DNA of 64,000 nt from Aquisphaera insulae (GCF_011064615.1 NZ_JAALJH010000041.1:16671-80670), one strand, 5' to 3'; positions 28,736 to 37,706 are shown, numbered from the stretch's first letter. Numbers and translations: made by a program. Notes: generated from the letters alone by a model not told the origin.

Positions 28736-29027
28736 ACGTGTTGCGATCCGTATCATCATCCGGTAGAAGGTAGGGCAAGAACCGAGGCATCATGTCGGAT
28801 CGCGGAATGGCAGCACGGCGCTAATCCCTTGCAGGAACCGCCTCTGACCGGCGACCGATCGAGCGTCGGAGGGGCGATCGACCGACGGGACCGGCTTCTG
28901 CAGGCATCCTCTCGCGAGCGCGGTTCGACCTTCCTCGTTCCAGTCAAAGCGCTGATGTTGCCTGCCGGTCACTCGTCGATTGAAATCACCATGATCGTCG
29001 CGACATTTCACGCGGGGGAGGGGCACC
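28736..29027. other. spacer between Mod and repeat-protein gene
   Basis: About 290 bp. Frames are open on both strands but none resembles a protein family, and no clear hairpin terminator follows the methyltransferase stop. Confidence 0.4.
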
Positions 29028-29912
29028 ATGATGGAGGACTCGGACCGATTCAAGCTCCTCAACGGCCCATACAGCCCGCCGGCATGCCGGGTCGGAGGCA
29101 GACTTCATTGTGAGTATCGGGGCCGAGAGGAGGTCGTGGGGGGAATGACCAACGCACCGATCCAATGGCCCATTCGAAAGGGGCTCGGACGCCATTCCTG
29201 CATCCTCTGCGGTGACCTGATCCGGGCCCTCCGGACCGAATCCGACATCGCAGTTTCCCACCATTGGGGCGTCTCTATCACCACGGTCAATCGCTGGCGT
29301 CAGGCCCTGGAGGCCGCAAGGATTCTCGAGGTGAGCCCGCGACCCTCTGCGGTTCGTCGACCCAGATCCGCGGAGTTCAAGAAGGCGATATCGGAACGGG
29401 CGAAACGGATGTGGGAACACCCCGAACAGCACGGGCTACCCCCGTGCCACCGCTGGACCGATGAGGAAATCGCCCTGCTGGGTACGGCTCCCGATCCGAT
29501 CATCGCCAAGCGGCTGGGGATCCCCAGGCACAACGTAGAGAGCAAACGGCGTCGGCTCGGGATCCCGGGAATCCTGAATCGTTGGACCGATGAGGAGATC
29601 GCCTTGCTGGGGACAGACTCGGATGCGGTCATCGCGAGAAGACTGGGCCGTCCGGCGGTTGGCGTTCGAGACAAGAGGGAGAAGCTGGGTATCCCACCCA
29701 TGATGACTCGGTGGACGAACGGAGAGATTGTCCTGCTTGGAACGGACACGGATCAGGCCATCGCCGAGAAACTCGGCAAAAGCCGGATGGGGGTGAAATC
29801 CAAGAGATTGGCCCTTGGAATTCCCGCCTTCACCCGTGCGGGAAGCGGTAATCGGCAAGGATTGCACGGGGACCGCGAATCCTCGGCCGACCCAGAAGAC
29901 ATCCATGAGTGA
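29028..29912 (+). CDS. DNA-binding-like protein with three 43-residue Myb/HTH-like repeats
   Basis: The 294-residue protein starts at an ATG with a strong GGGGGAGGGG ribosome-binding site 5 bp upstream; a second ATG follows directly. Residues 60-105 look like a helix-turn-helix (SHHWGVSITTVNRWRQALEA). Residues 142-270 are three tandem 43-residue units beginning at W143, W186 and W229, each with the pattern RWTDEEIALLGT.xD..IA..LG....V..KR..LGIP. The conserved Trp, the acidic run and the LG....V..KR turn resemble Myb/SANT or sigma-like HTH units. It follows the methyltransferase by 292 bp on the same strand, so it could be a regulator of the restriction locus or an independent island gene. The family is not one I can name. 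Confidence 0.8.
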   Translation: MMEDSDRFKLLNGPYSPPACRVGGRLHCEYRGREEVVGGMTNAPIQWPIRKGLGRHSCILCGDLIRALRTESDIAVSHHWGVSITTVNRWRQALEAARILEVSPRPSAVRRPRSAEFKKAISERAKRMWEHPEQHGLPPCHRWTDEEIALLGTAPDPIIAKRLGIPRHNVESKRRRLGIPGILNRWTDEEIALLGTDSDAVIARRLGRPAVGVRDKREKLGIPPMMTRWTNGEIVLLGTDTDQAIAEKLGKSRMGVKSKRLALGIPAFTRAGSGNRQGLHGDRESSADPEDIHE

Positions 29913-30059
29913 ATTCGCGCGAACTCAGAGCGTCGGAACCAGATGGCCGGGCCATCCCCGGACCAGATGAAGCCGGTCCCGGCATTCTGCCCCGCCGTCA
30001 GGTCCGATCTCGACGCGCTTTGGACTGGCCGGCGATGCCCGACTGCTCGGAAGAGCGCA

Positions 30060-31169
30060 TTAACTTGGTTCAACCAAGAGGGCCAATGCGACCTCCTCAT
30101 CGATAACGGACCGCATCCGCTTAAGCTTCAGCTCACGTCGATACATCCTCTCCTCGATCGCCTCCCGGAGAAAGCCTTCCAGCGGTCTTCTCAATGCCTT
30201 GCGATCCACGAACAGGCGGTGGATCAGACAATTGGTGATGACTGAGAGGACTCGCTTCCGGTCCATGAGGCACCGCAAGCCTCTTCTCTTCTCCTCGACC
30301 GCCGCGGCAAGGCTGCTGGTATTCATCACATCAAACCGGGGCTCCACGTACCCTGGCGGAGTCGGAATGTCCTTGCTCATGCTCGAGGTACCGTCGAGGA
30401 CACTCGCGACGAATTCTTGCGGGAAGCCGATCTCCGTCTTCCGGATCCACTTCTGGACCTTCTCATCGGTCCAGCGGCCAGGGACAAGAGTCCTGTCCTG
30501 TGCCAACCGGCGGATCGCCCGGATCAGCACCTCGTTCACCACCAGATAATACCGGTGTTGTTGCTCGAACCAATTCGCTTCCGTCAACAGGTCTTCCCTG
30601 TTGTCGCTCTTCCAGATGCGCTCGACGTTCGCTCTCACGTCGGGCCGTTTGGGCGTCCAGATGACGTGCGTGACCTTCGCCGTCATGGAGTCGTCCCTGC
30701 GCTCGACATGAAACCGGATCCGCGGCAGATCTTGACCAAGGATGCGCTCAGCGAATCGCGGAGCCTCGAAGCGAGTTATCTCCTGGATGATGTTCCTCGC
30801 CTCGAACAGCGAGTCATAAGAGATGCCGCTTAGCCAGCCGGAAAAGAGGTCGCTCGAACTCGCCACTTCCGGGTCGACATGGCTGGCGGCGAGCTGCTCC
30901 ATCTTCTCCGCGGGATTTGCGACGTAACGCTTTTCGATCTGATCGCGAACGATCGCGATGAACTTATCGAACAACGGATGATCGTCGGGAGCGACGACCA
31001 GCGCGTCGATGTCGTTGGGGGACTCCTTGCCTCGGAAGAAGCTGCCGTAGCCGATGACCTGAGAAACCCGGACCGGAAGATCGATCGAACCGCATCGCTC
31101 GCAAAACATGACGAGCCGGCCGAGGAGGACGGACTGACGCTTTGAAATATGCGAACTCTTATCGATCAT
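30060..31169 (-). CDS. polymerase-beta-like nucleotidyltransferase of unknown function
   Basis: This 369-residue protein has a nucleotidyltransferase signature near its N-terminus: YGSFFRGKESPNDIDALVV, with G42-S43 and metal-binding D53 and D55. A third acidic residue on the next strand is not obvious. The remaining 300 residues are charged and helical and match no domain I recognise. I chose the ATG at 31167-31169, which has GGGAG 7 bp upstream. A GTG at 31230-31232 is also in frame and overlaps the stop of the EVE-HNH gene (GTGA), but lacks a ribosome-binding site. Either way the two genes form one minus-strand unit, EVE-HNH first. Candidates include a tRNA/protein-modifying MNT-type enzyme or a defence effector. 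Confidence 0.8.
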   Translation of the reverse strand: MIDKSSHISKRQSVLLGRLVMFCERCGSIDLPVRVSQVIGYGSFFRGKESPNDIDALVVAPDDHPLFDKFIAIVRDQIEKRYVANPAEKMEQLAASHVDPEVASSSDLFSGWLSGISYDSLFEARNIIQEITRFEAPRFAERILGQDLPRIRFHVERRDDSMTAKVTHVIWTPKRPDVRANVERIWKSDNREDLLTEANWFEQQHRYYLVVNEVLIRAIRRLAQDRTLVPGRWTDEKVQKWIRKTEIGFPQEFVASVLDGTSSMSKDIPTPPGYVEPRFDVMNTSSLAAAVEEKRRGLRCLMDRKRVLSVITNCLIHRLFVDRKALRRPLEGFLREAIEERMYRRELKLKRMRSVIDEEVALALLVEPS

Positions 31170-31228
31170 ATCACCGCTCCCGCGGGAAAACCGAGCAAAC
31201 TGCATGCAAACAAATGAACACGACTGTC

Positions 31229-32086
31229 TCACGATCGCTGTTTGTCCGAGTTCGATGACGCCTTCCCCGCAGCCCGGAGGAATCGGCGCACATCCTCGAT
31301 TGAGTACGGGGGATCGCTCCGAAGATGGATCACGGCATGGCAGTTGGGACAGATCGGCCGCAAGTCCTTGATCGGATCCACCTCATAGCCCTCACGGATC
31401 TTGCTAATGAGCTTGAGATGATGGACGTGGATTAGCCCTTCGGCGACCTCGCCGTACTTCTCTCCGAAGTCGAGCTCGCAGGCAGCGCAGACGGCTCCGT
31501 GGTGCTCAATGCACCTTCGTCTTGCCTCCGGATTGCGCTCGTAGGCATTCACCGTGATGAGGGAAACGGCCCCCTCGTAGAGAGACTGCCTTCCTGAAAC
31601 TTCTTCGGGCAGAAGAGGAGGACCGTGTCGATACGGTTCGAGCCAGGCTGGGATACGTTCCGTGACGTGCGAGAGGATCTCGACGAGTCCCCGCAGGTCG
31701 AAGGGGAAAAAGTACCCCTGACAGACGGAACCTCGCTTATTGATGGGGTAGTACTTTACTCGGAAGGCTATCAGGGCCGCACCGAATGTCTTCTGAAGCA
31801 CCGGATTCTCAAGATCGAAATACTCGGTGCGAAACCGCCACCCTGCCCCGTAGTCTTCGCCTTCAAGACGCGGCAATCGATCGTGATAAATGCCATCTTC
31901 CAGAGCTCGGCTGAAGGCGACTACGTACGGCTTCCTGTAGTGGACGACCAGATCACCTGCCTTTGACTTTCCGACGGTCTTCCTAAACGTAGCTCCTCCG
32001 GCCGATGTCCGATCGGAACTGCAAACGACCTCGCTGGGTCGCTCCGCTTCCCACTGTCTCGATTGGTTGCACCACCAGACTTGCAT
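31229..32086 (-). CDS. EVE-HNH endonuclease, probable modification-dependent restriction enzyme
   Basis: The 285-residue protein combines an N-terminal EVE/PUA-like domain (MQVWWCNQSRQWEAE, then KAGDLVVHYRKPYVVAFSRA, about residues 1-135) with a C-terminal HNH nuclease. The nuclease has zinc knuckles C200-C203 and C246-C249, the catalytic core HVHHLKLIS at 220-228, and CPNCHAVIH at 246-254. Proteins with this pairing, such as VcaM4I, bind flipped modified cytosine through the EVE fold and cut nearby DNA. By analogy this one should restrict phage DNA with modified cytosines. The ATG has GGAGG 6 bp upstream. It is followed, possibly with overlap, by the nucleotidyltransferase gene, and both are AT-richer than the chromosome around them. 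Confidence 0.9.
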   Translation of the reverse strand: MQVWWCNQSRQWEAERPSEVVCSSDRTSAGGATFRKTVGKSKAGDLVVHYRKPYVVAFSRALEDGIYHDRLPRLEGEDYGAGWRFRTEYFDLENPVLQKTFGAALIAFRVKYYPINKRGSVCQGYFFPFDLRGLVEILSHVTERIPAWLEPYRHGPPLLPEEVSGRQSLYEGAVSLITVNAYERNPEARRRCIEHHGAVCAACELDFGEKYGEVAEGLIHVHHLKLISKIREGYEVDPIKDLRPICPNCHAVIHLRSDPPYSIEDVRRFLRAAGKASSNSDKQRS

Positions 32087-32263
32087 GGCATCCTCCGAGG
32101 ATTGGACCTACTCTCCGATTCTACCAAATCATCGCATTTGAGCCAAATCGGTCCTCTTTAGCGGAGAGATTCCTCGGCCGCCACATTTACCCCCGAGGAC
32201 ACCAGAGTTTCCGATGGGTTCGCCTCGGCCGGTGTGCCGGGCGACCGGGAACCGACAAACCCC

Positions 32264-32406
32264 GTGGGAGCCGGCTCCGTTTGGCTACCGGTATGCGGTG
32301 GTGACCGCCGGATTGCCCGGTCATTCGATCATGGGAGTTCGCCGATGGGCGACGGCCTTCTCACCAGCCAGGCCTCACTCCGTCGCCGGCCGGAGCCGGC
32401 TCCCAC
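32264..32406. repeat. REP/BIME-like inverted repeat pair
   Basis: GTGGGAGCCGGCTCCG at 32264-32279 is repeated exactly in inverted orientation at 32391-32406, 111 bp apart. Each arm also contains the palindrome GGAGCCGGCTCC. This arrangement resembles paired REP elements (BIME) or a miniature mobile element lacking a transposase. Confidence 0.7.
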
Positions 32407-32481
32407 AAATCGGACGCGGGCCACGGCTCACCCCGTCGCCTCCTGCAAAATCCAATCCCATCCGTCCCGAGGTCTCCTCCG

Positions 32482-32522
32482 CATTCTCTTCTCGGTGCCC
32501 TCCGCGCCTCTGTGGTTGGTCC
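32482..32522. repeat. second copy of the CTCCGTGC-type intergenic repeat
   Basis: The stretch matches 14157-14194 in most positions (CATTCTCTTCTC, then CCTCTGTGGTTGG) and again sits just beyond the 3' end of a minus-strand gene. The two copies are in the same orientation relative to the adjacent gene end. Confidence 0.5.
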
Positions 32523-32547
32523 ACCCCCTCCTCCCGGGCCGCCGTCG

Positions 32548-33390
32548 TCACTTCAGGTGGTCCCTGAGGAAATTGACCGCGCGGATGATGGCGGCGTCCT
32601 GGTCCTCCTTCCGGCCGCCGCCGCCGTGGCCGCCGCCGGGGATCGTGATCAGCTCGGACGAGAGGCCGGCTCGCTTGCAGGCCTCGTGCAGGAGGACGGA
32701 CTGCTCGTAGGGGACGATCTCGTCCCTGTCCCCGTGGATGAGCAGGAGCGGGGCGACGTGGGGGCCCAGGCGGTCGATCGGGTCGATGGACCTGCGGAAC
32801 GCGACGGGGTCGGCCGGCGGGGGGCCGATCAGGTCCCTGACGAGCCGGGCGGCGAACTCGGGGAACGGGCGGGACAGGTCGGTCGGGCCGGCGGCCGAGA
32901 CGGCGGCCCTGAGCCTGACCTCGGGATCCGTCGCCAGCAGGAGCGCCAGGTGCCCCCCCGCGGAGCCGCCGAACGCCGCCACGCGGCCGGCGTCGAGGTT
33001 CCATTCCTTCGCCCGGTCGCGGAGGAACCGGACGGCCTCCTTCACGTCGTCGTACTGGGCCGGGAACCTGTGCCTGGGGGCGAACCGGTACTCGAGCGAC
33101 GCCGCGGCGAAGCCCTGCTCCGCCAGCGAGAAAATCGCCTGGCGAAACTCGGCCTTGTTCCCCGCCTGCCAGCCGCCGCCGTGGATGCAGACGATGAGCG
33201 GGAACGGGCCGGCCCCACGCTTCGGCCGGGCGAGGTCCAGATGCAGGGTCTCGCCCCCCACCGTCCCATACACGATGTCGGGCGCGAAGTCGACCGACTC
33301 CGGCGGCGGAGGCTGCCTGGCCTGGACGATCGCCGCCAGTCCGATCACGCCCGCCACGACGCCCACCGCCAGCCATCGCCGTCGACTCAT
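32548..33390 (-). CDS. secreted alpha/beta hydrolase (esterase-like)
   Basis: The 280-residue protein starts at the ATG of MSRRRWLAVGVVAGVIGLAA, a signal peptide or membrane anchor. The esterase/lipase core has the oxyanion motif CIHGGGWQ, the nucleophile elbow FGGSAGGH, the acid in HGDRDEIVP and the base in PGGGHGGGG. This matches the hormone-sensitive-lipase or BD-FAE (acetyl-xylan esterase-like) group that is common in planctomycetes. Substrate is likely a small ester, perhaps on a plant or algal polysaccharide, but no neighbour confirms this. It is transcribed alone, 127 bp from the DUF4129 gene. Confidence 0.9.
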   Translation of the reverse strand: MSRRRWLAVGVVAGVIGLAAIVQARQPPPPESVDFAPDIVYGTVGGETLHLDLARPKRGAGPFPLIVCIHGGGWQAGNKAEFRQAIFSLAEQGFAAASLEYRFAPRHRFPAQYDDVKEAVRFLRDRAKEWNLDAGRVAAFGGSAGGHLALLLATDPEVRLRAAVSAAGPTDLSRPFPEFAARLVRDLIGPPPADPVAFRRSIDPIDRLGPHVAPLLLIHGDRDEIVPYEQSVLLHEACKRAGLSSELITIPGGGHGGGGRKEDQDAAIIRAVNFLRDHLK

Positions 33391-33517
33391 CGCGAGCTCT
33401 CCCGTCGTGCCCCCAGGTCGGCCTGCCCCGATCCCCACGACGATTCTACCCGCCCCGACTCGTGGATGTTTCCCCGGGGGAGGGAAATCCCGTCGCGGGC
33501 CCGCGCGATCGCCCGCC

Positions 33518-35386
33518 TCATCGCCCCGCGGCGACGAGCCCCTGGGCCTCGAGGGCCCGCCAGAAGACGCGCAGGTGCTCGAGCGCCTCGGGCTTCATGA
33601 CGCGGCTGCCGTAGACGATCCGGACGTAGCCGGCCGCCAGGCGATTGGCCTCGGCGCTCAGGTCGCCGCGGACGGCGCCAAGCCGGCGGGCGAACTCGAC
33701 GGGCGTCTCGTGCGGGAGCCGGCCGGCGCCCGCCTCATAAGCCCAGGCTTCCAGGGCCTGGAAGCTGTAGACGAACAGGTCGTTGGGCGCGAACTGGCGA
33801 TCCATGCCGACGTCGAACGGGTTGGCGAACGACGAGAACGGCCGCGGCGGCTCGGCCGGCCGGGCCGCCTCCTCGACGGCCTCGCGGCCGCGATCGTCCC
33901 TCGGGCGGCCGAACCAGAGGCCGCCGAAGAGCGCGGAGAGGAACGCGAGGAAGCCCTTGAGCAGCTCCGGGCCGTAGCGGAAGGCCCCATAGAGCAGGAA
34001 GCAACCGCCGACGATCAGGACGGGGATTCGGAGCCAGGCCGGGGCCTGGAACGAGAGCGACGGCGGGTTCGGCGTGGACGCGGAATTCGACCCCTGCTCC
34101 TGGCCCTTCGTTTCCGACGAGTCCTTCTCCTTCGCCGAATCCTGATCGCCGCCCGGGGTCTCGTCCTTCCGCGACGAATCGTCGGCCTTGCCCTGCGGCT
34201 TGCCGGCGTCCTTCGCGTTCTCGGCCTGCTTCCCCTGCTTGCCCGAGGCGTTCCCCTTGCCGGAGGCCGATTTCCCCTTCGCCGCGCCCGACTTCGCGTT
34301 GCCGGGCTGGGACTTGCCCCCCGCGCGGCCCTTGCCGGCGGTCTGCTTCGCCGCGTTCGGGTCGTTGGTCTTGCCCGAGCCCTGCTCCTCGCCGGAGGGT
34401 TCCTGGGGCTCGTCCGCCTTCGACGCGGCCCGGCCCTCGCTCTCCGCCCCGTCGCCCTGGACGCCGCCGTCCTTGAGCACGGCCCAGCGCGAGGCCCTGC
34501 GATCGCTCGACGAGACCGCGGAGCCGGTGATCGACCGCACGCCGCCGATCGCCGGCAGGAGCGCGGCCGAGAGGACGGTCAGGCCGGCGATCACGAACCC
34601 GCCGGTGGTCAGCCAGGTGGCGGTCATCGCCCGCGGCATCGGGATCTTCCGCTTGCGGAGGTAGCGCCTCAGGTTCAGGAAGCTCGTCGCCAGCAGCAGG
34701 CCCATCGCGGCGGCGATGTACGCGATCGCGTAGACGAGCAGCCCGGCCCGCCGCTCCTCCTCGACGGCCGGCACCAGCCACTGGCCGACGCCGAAGACCG
34801 GCAACGAGGCCAGCGCGAAGTAGATCAGCCAGACTCCCGGCGCGTGCGGCCGGTTCGAGTTCGCGCTCGAGCCCTCGCCCCCCCAGGCCTTCCACCAGGG
34901 CCGAGGGGGGCCCAGCAACGACGCGTCCATCCGATGGGGGTCGGGATCAACCCCGTCCGGCCCCGCCGCGACCTGCTCCCGCGCCAGGCCGCTCTCCTCC
35001 ATCAGGCCGACGCCCGCGTCCTGGTTCTCGTCCATCAGGGTGCAGTCGTAGGTCAGATGGTGGGTCGCCCACCAGACCAGGGCCATCACCCCGAGGAGGA
35101 ACGGCTGGAACCCCGCCAGCGAGGTCGCCACCAGGGCCACGGCCCCGCCCAGGGCCAGGCCGTAGCCTTTGGCGACGTCGCCGATCTGCATCCCGACCCG
35201 GGTGATCAGGACGATCCCGAAGACGAACCAGAAGAGGATCCAGCGGAGCCGCTCCAGGAACGGCCCGTCGTACCAGATGTCGAGCATGAAGAAGGTCAGG
35301 CTGCCGACCATGACCATGATCAGCACCGGGACGATCGCGTTCACCAGATGATCGACGAGCGTCCCCTGCAACCTGCCCCTGGCCAT
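33518..35386 (-). CDS. DUF4129 membrane protein with disordered linker
   Basis: The 622-residue protein has five or more membrane segments in its first 270 residues (LVNAIVPVLIMVMVGSLTFF, WILFWFVFGIVLIT, ALGGAVALVATSLAG), then a roughly 150-residue linker of Lys, Gly, Ser, Ala and Gln (for example GKGRAGGKSQPGNAKSG), one more span (IPVLIVGGCFLLYGAF) and the C-terminal DUF4129 domain (FVYSFQALEAWAYEAGAGRL, ETPVEFARRLG). In most genomes DUF4129 is the tail of a transglutaminase-like protein encoded with MoxR and DUF58; here I see no transglutaminase Cys-His-Asp core, only the tail. It is the third gene of that operon, 35 bp after the DUF58 stop. Confidence 0.88.
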   Translation of the reverse strand: MARGRLQGTLVDHLVNAIVPVLIMVMVGSLTFFMLDIWYDGPFLERLRWILFWFVFGIVLITRVGMQIGDVAKGYGLALGGAVALVATSLAGFQPFLLGVMALVWWATHHLTYDCTLMDENQDAGVGLMEESGLAREQVAAGPDGVDPDPHRMDASLLGPPRPWWKAWGGEGSSANSNRPHAPGVWLIYFALASLPVFGVGQWLVPAVEEERRAGLLVYAIAYIAAAMGLLLATSFLNLRRYLRKRKIPMPRAMTATWLTTGGFVIAGLTVLSAALLPAIGGVRSITGSAVSSSDRRASRWAVLKDGGVQGDGAESEGRAASKADEPQEPSGEEQGSGKTNDPNAAKQTAGKGRAGGKSQPGNAKSGAAKGKSASGKGNASGKQGKQAENAKDAGKPQGKADDSSRKDETPGGDQDSAKEKDSSETKGQEQGSNSASTPNPPSLSFQAPAWLRIPVLIVGGCFLLYGAFRYGPELLKGFLAFLSALFGGLWFGRPRDDRGREAVEEAARPAEPPRPFSSFANPFDVGMDRQFAPNDLFVYSFQALEAWAYEAGAGRLPHETPVEFARRLGAVRGDLSAEANRLAAGYVRIVYGSRVMKPEALEHLRVFWRALEAQGLVAAGR

Positions 35387-35421
35387 CGGAAAAGCTCCCT
35401 CGAGACGCTGCCATCGACGGA

Positions 35422-36750
35422 CTACAACGGGGCCACGAACTGGAGCTCGCAGAAGCCGTGGAGCTCGTTTTCGTCGGAGATCGCCCGCACCGGGATGTTC
35501 TGGGCGATCAGGTACGAGGCGCTGTCGATCCGCTCGACCTCGTCGAAGGCGAGCAGGACGACGGTCACGGCGTAGCCCTGCCGCCGGAGCCTCCCCAGCG
35601 TCAGGGCCGACTCGGGGGTCACCAGCGCCAGGATGGCGACGACCGTGGCGTCGCGGGGCATCCGGTGCTCGGCCTCGATCACCAGCCGGTCGAAGGTCAG
35701 GCCGTCGGACAGCTCGACGCGCGCCATGGCCTCGCGGATCCGGGCGAAGGCCTCCGGGCCCCTCGCGTGCGGGACCACCTGGGGCCTCAGCCGGTGGTCC
35801 TCGTCGCGCATGGCGGCCTCGCGATGGATCGCCTCGCGGTTCGCCCCCGGGCGTGCGGTCCTTCGTGCAATCTCGTCCCGATGGCGGGCCCGCTCGGCGG
35901 CGTCGCGGCCGCTCGTGATCAGGCCCACCGGCTGGCCCATCAGGCAGACCGCGTTGGCCAGGGCCACGGCCGCGGTCACCGCCAGCTCGGAGCGCCCCGG
36001 CTCGTTCCGCGCGGGGTAGGAGTCGCGGTGGAAGTCCAGCAGGATCGTCGCGCCGGCCACGGTCGAGGCGTCGTAGATCTTGCTCTGGAGCGTCCCGGTC
36101 CGCGCGGTGGCCGCCCAGTGGATGCGATTGAACGGGTCGCCCGGCTGGTAGGCGCGGACCCCGGCGATCCGCGTGGGGTCCTCAAAGAGGCGATGCGTCA
36201 GCTTGATCTCGCCGATCGGCCGCCGCGACGCCAGGTCATAGCCCGGCAGCGGGACGACCCGGGGATAGACCGTGATGTAGAGGGGCTCGGTCGCCACCCG
36301 GTAGCGACGGTGGAGCCCGAAGAGGTCGCCCGTTTCCAGGATCAGCGGGCCCACCTGGTAATAGCCCCGCATGGCGCAGCGGAGCTGATAGGTGATGGTC
36401 CTCGTCGCACCGCCGCCGAGCATGGCGATCGCCAGCCGCCGCCCCTTCACCTCGAGCCGGGGGGGCCGCGCCGTGATCGCGGCGCGGGGGAGCATCTCCT
36501 CCACGAGCACCCAGGCGATCGGCAGGGCGCCGCGGTTCCGGAGCGTGAGCACGAAGGCGATCGTCTCGCCGATCTCCACCTCGGTCCGGTTGCACTCGCG
36601 GGTCGCGTCGAGATTGCCGATCCAGGTCCGGGCCAGGAACCGGCTGATCCCCATCAGGCCCAGGAGCGCGAGCATCCCGCCGACGAGGAGGCCCAGGTCG
36701 AGCACGGCCGCGACGACCAGGACCAGGACGATGACGAAGAGCGCGCGCAT
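35422..36750 (-). CDS. DUF58 domain protein (MoxR operon)
   Basis: The 442-residue protein has an N-terminal membrane hairpin (ALFVIVLVLVVAAVLDLGLL and VGGMLALLGLMGISRFL), an immunoglobulin-like middle, and the DUF58 signature IAGVRAYQPGDPFNRIHWAA followed by a von Willebrand factor A-like region (TILLDFHRDSYPA). Its ATG shares bases with the stop of the MoxR gene (ATGA), so translation is coupled. DUF58 proteins are predicted partners of MoxR ATPases in assembling or maturing membrane or periplasmic complexes; the client here is unknown. Confidence 0.93.
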   Translation of the reverse strand: MRALFVIVLVLVVAAVLDLGLLVGGMLALLGLMGISRFLARTWIGNLDATRECNRTEVEIGETIAFVLTLRNRGALPIAWVLVEEMLPRAAITARPPRLEVKGRRLAIAMLGGGATRTITYQLRCAMRGYYQVGPLILETGDLFGLHRRYRVATEPLYITVYPRVVPLPGYDLASRRPIGEIKLTHRLFEDPTRIAGVRAYQPGDPFNRIHWAATARTGTLQSKIYDASTVAGATILLDFHRDSYPARNEPGRSELAVTAAVALANAVCLMGQPVGLITSGRDAAERARHRDEIARRTARPGANREAIHREAAMRDEDHRLRPQVVPHARGPEAFARIREAMARVELSDGLTFDRLVIEAEHRMPRDATVVAILALVTPESALTLGRLRRQGYAVTVVLLAFDEVERIDSASYLIAQNIPVRAISDENELHGFCELQFVAPL

Positions 36751-37706
36751 CAGGCCATCACCCGGGATCCGCTCGTCGGCACGGGGGCGGAGTCCAGGAC
36801 CTCCGAGATCACCGAGGACGCGGTCACCTTCCGCAGGCGGCTCTCCGGCCTGAGGATGATCCGATGCCCTAGCACGGCGGGGGCCATCCGCTTGATGTCG
36901 TCGGGCGAGACGAAATCCTGGCCCCGGATCGCCGCCACGGCCTGCGCGGCCCGATGCAGGGCCAGCGAGGCCCGGGGGCTGCCGCCGAGCAGGACGTCGG
37001 CGTGCTCCCGCGTGCCCCGGATCAGGCTCACGATGTAGCGGCAGACCTTCTCATCCACGCGGACCGCACGGACGGCCTGCTGGCACTCGACGATCTCGTC
37101 CGCCGTGGCCACCGTTTCCAGGTCGTCGATCGGGTGCTTCAACTGGAGGCGACCGAGCATCGCCGCCTCCTCCTCGGGCGCGGGATAGCCCAGGCTGAGG
37201 CGGACCAGGAACCGATCGAGCTGCGCCTCGGGGAGCGGGAAGGTCCCCTCGTGATCGACCGGATTCTGGGTGGCGATCACGAGGAAAGGGGGCTTGAGGT
37301 CGTAGGTCGTGCCGTCGACGGAGACCTTCCGCTCGGCCATGGCCTCGAGCAGCGCCGCCTGGGTCCGGGGCGTCGCCCGGTTGATCTCGTCGGCCAGCAG
37401 GGTCTGGGCGAAGATCGGCCCCGGGCGGAACTCGAACTGGGTGGTCGCCGGGTTGAAGATCGACGCCCCGGTCACGTCCGTCGGCAGCAGGTCGGGCGTG
37501 CACTGCACCCGCTTGAAGCGGGCGCCGACGCTCAGCGCGAGGGCTCGCGCCAGCATCGTCTTGGCGACGCCCGGTACGTCCTCCAGCAGGATGTGCCCCT
37601 CGGCCAGGTACGCCACCAGCGCCAGCACGATCTCCTGCCGCTTGCCGACGACCACCTTCTCGATGTTCGCCAGGATCCGCTTCCCGGTCGTCGCCACGTC
37701 CGCCAT
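36750..37706 (-). CDS. MoxR family AAA+ ATPase
   Basis: The 318-residue cytoplasmic ATPase has a MoxR-type core. Walker A is degenerate but recognisable as EDVPGVAKTMLA (the usual form is EGxPGxGKT; Ala replaces Gly before Lys, a frequent MoxR variant), Walker B is LLADEINRATPRTQAALLEA, sensor 1 is VIATQNPVDHEGTFPLPEAQ, and sensor 2 lies in GGSPRASLAL. I use the ATG at 37704-37706; a GTG two codons earlier is possible. It leads the operon MoxR-DUF58-DUF4129 and is probably the chaperone that remodels the other two or their substrate. A perfect inverted repeat sits about 77-99 bp upstream of the start. Confidence 0.95.
   Translation of the reverse strand: MADVATTGKRILANIEKVVVGKRQEIVLALVAYLAEGHILLEDVPGVAKTMLARALALSVGARFKRVQCTPDLLPTDVTGASIFNPATTQFEFRPGPIFAQTLLADEINRATPRTQAALLEAMAERKVSVDGTTYDLKPPFLVIATQNPVDHEGTFPLPEAQLDRFLVRLSLGYPAPEEEAAMLGRLQLKHPIDDLETVATADEIVECQQAVRAVRVDEKVCRYIVSLIRGTREHADVLLGGSPRASLALHRAAQAVAAIRGQDFVSPDDIKRMAPAVLGHRIILRPESRLRKVTASSVISEVLDSAPVPTSGSRVMA

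Larger units (their letters stand above)
32087..32547. other. non-coding right border of the defence island
   Basis: About 460 bp without a gene between the EVE-HNH start and the hydrolase stop. The first 100 bp are AT-richer and probably hold the EVE-HNH promoter. The rest contains an inverted repeat pair and a CTCTGTGG-type repeat, both listed separately. Confidence 0.6.

Noticed and set aside
28829..29113. Open frame of 94 codons between Mod and the repeat-protein gene
   Set aside because: No ribosome-binding site, no recognisable motif, and it overlaps the well-supported start at 29028.
21697..32086. Island as an integrative element or prophage
   Set aside because: No integrase, transposase, phage gene, tRNA or direct-repeat attachment sites were seen at either border.
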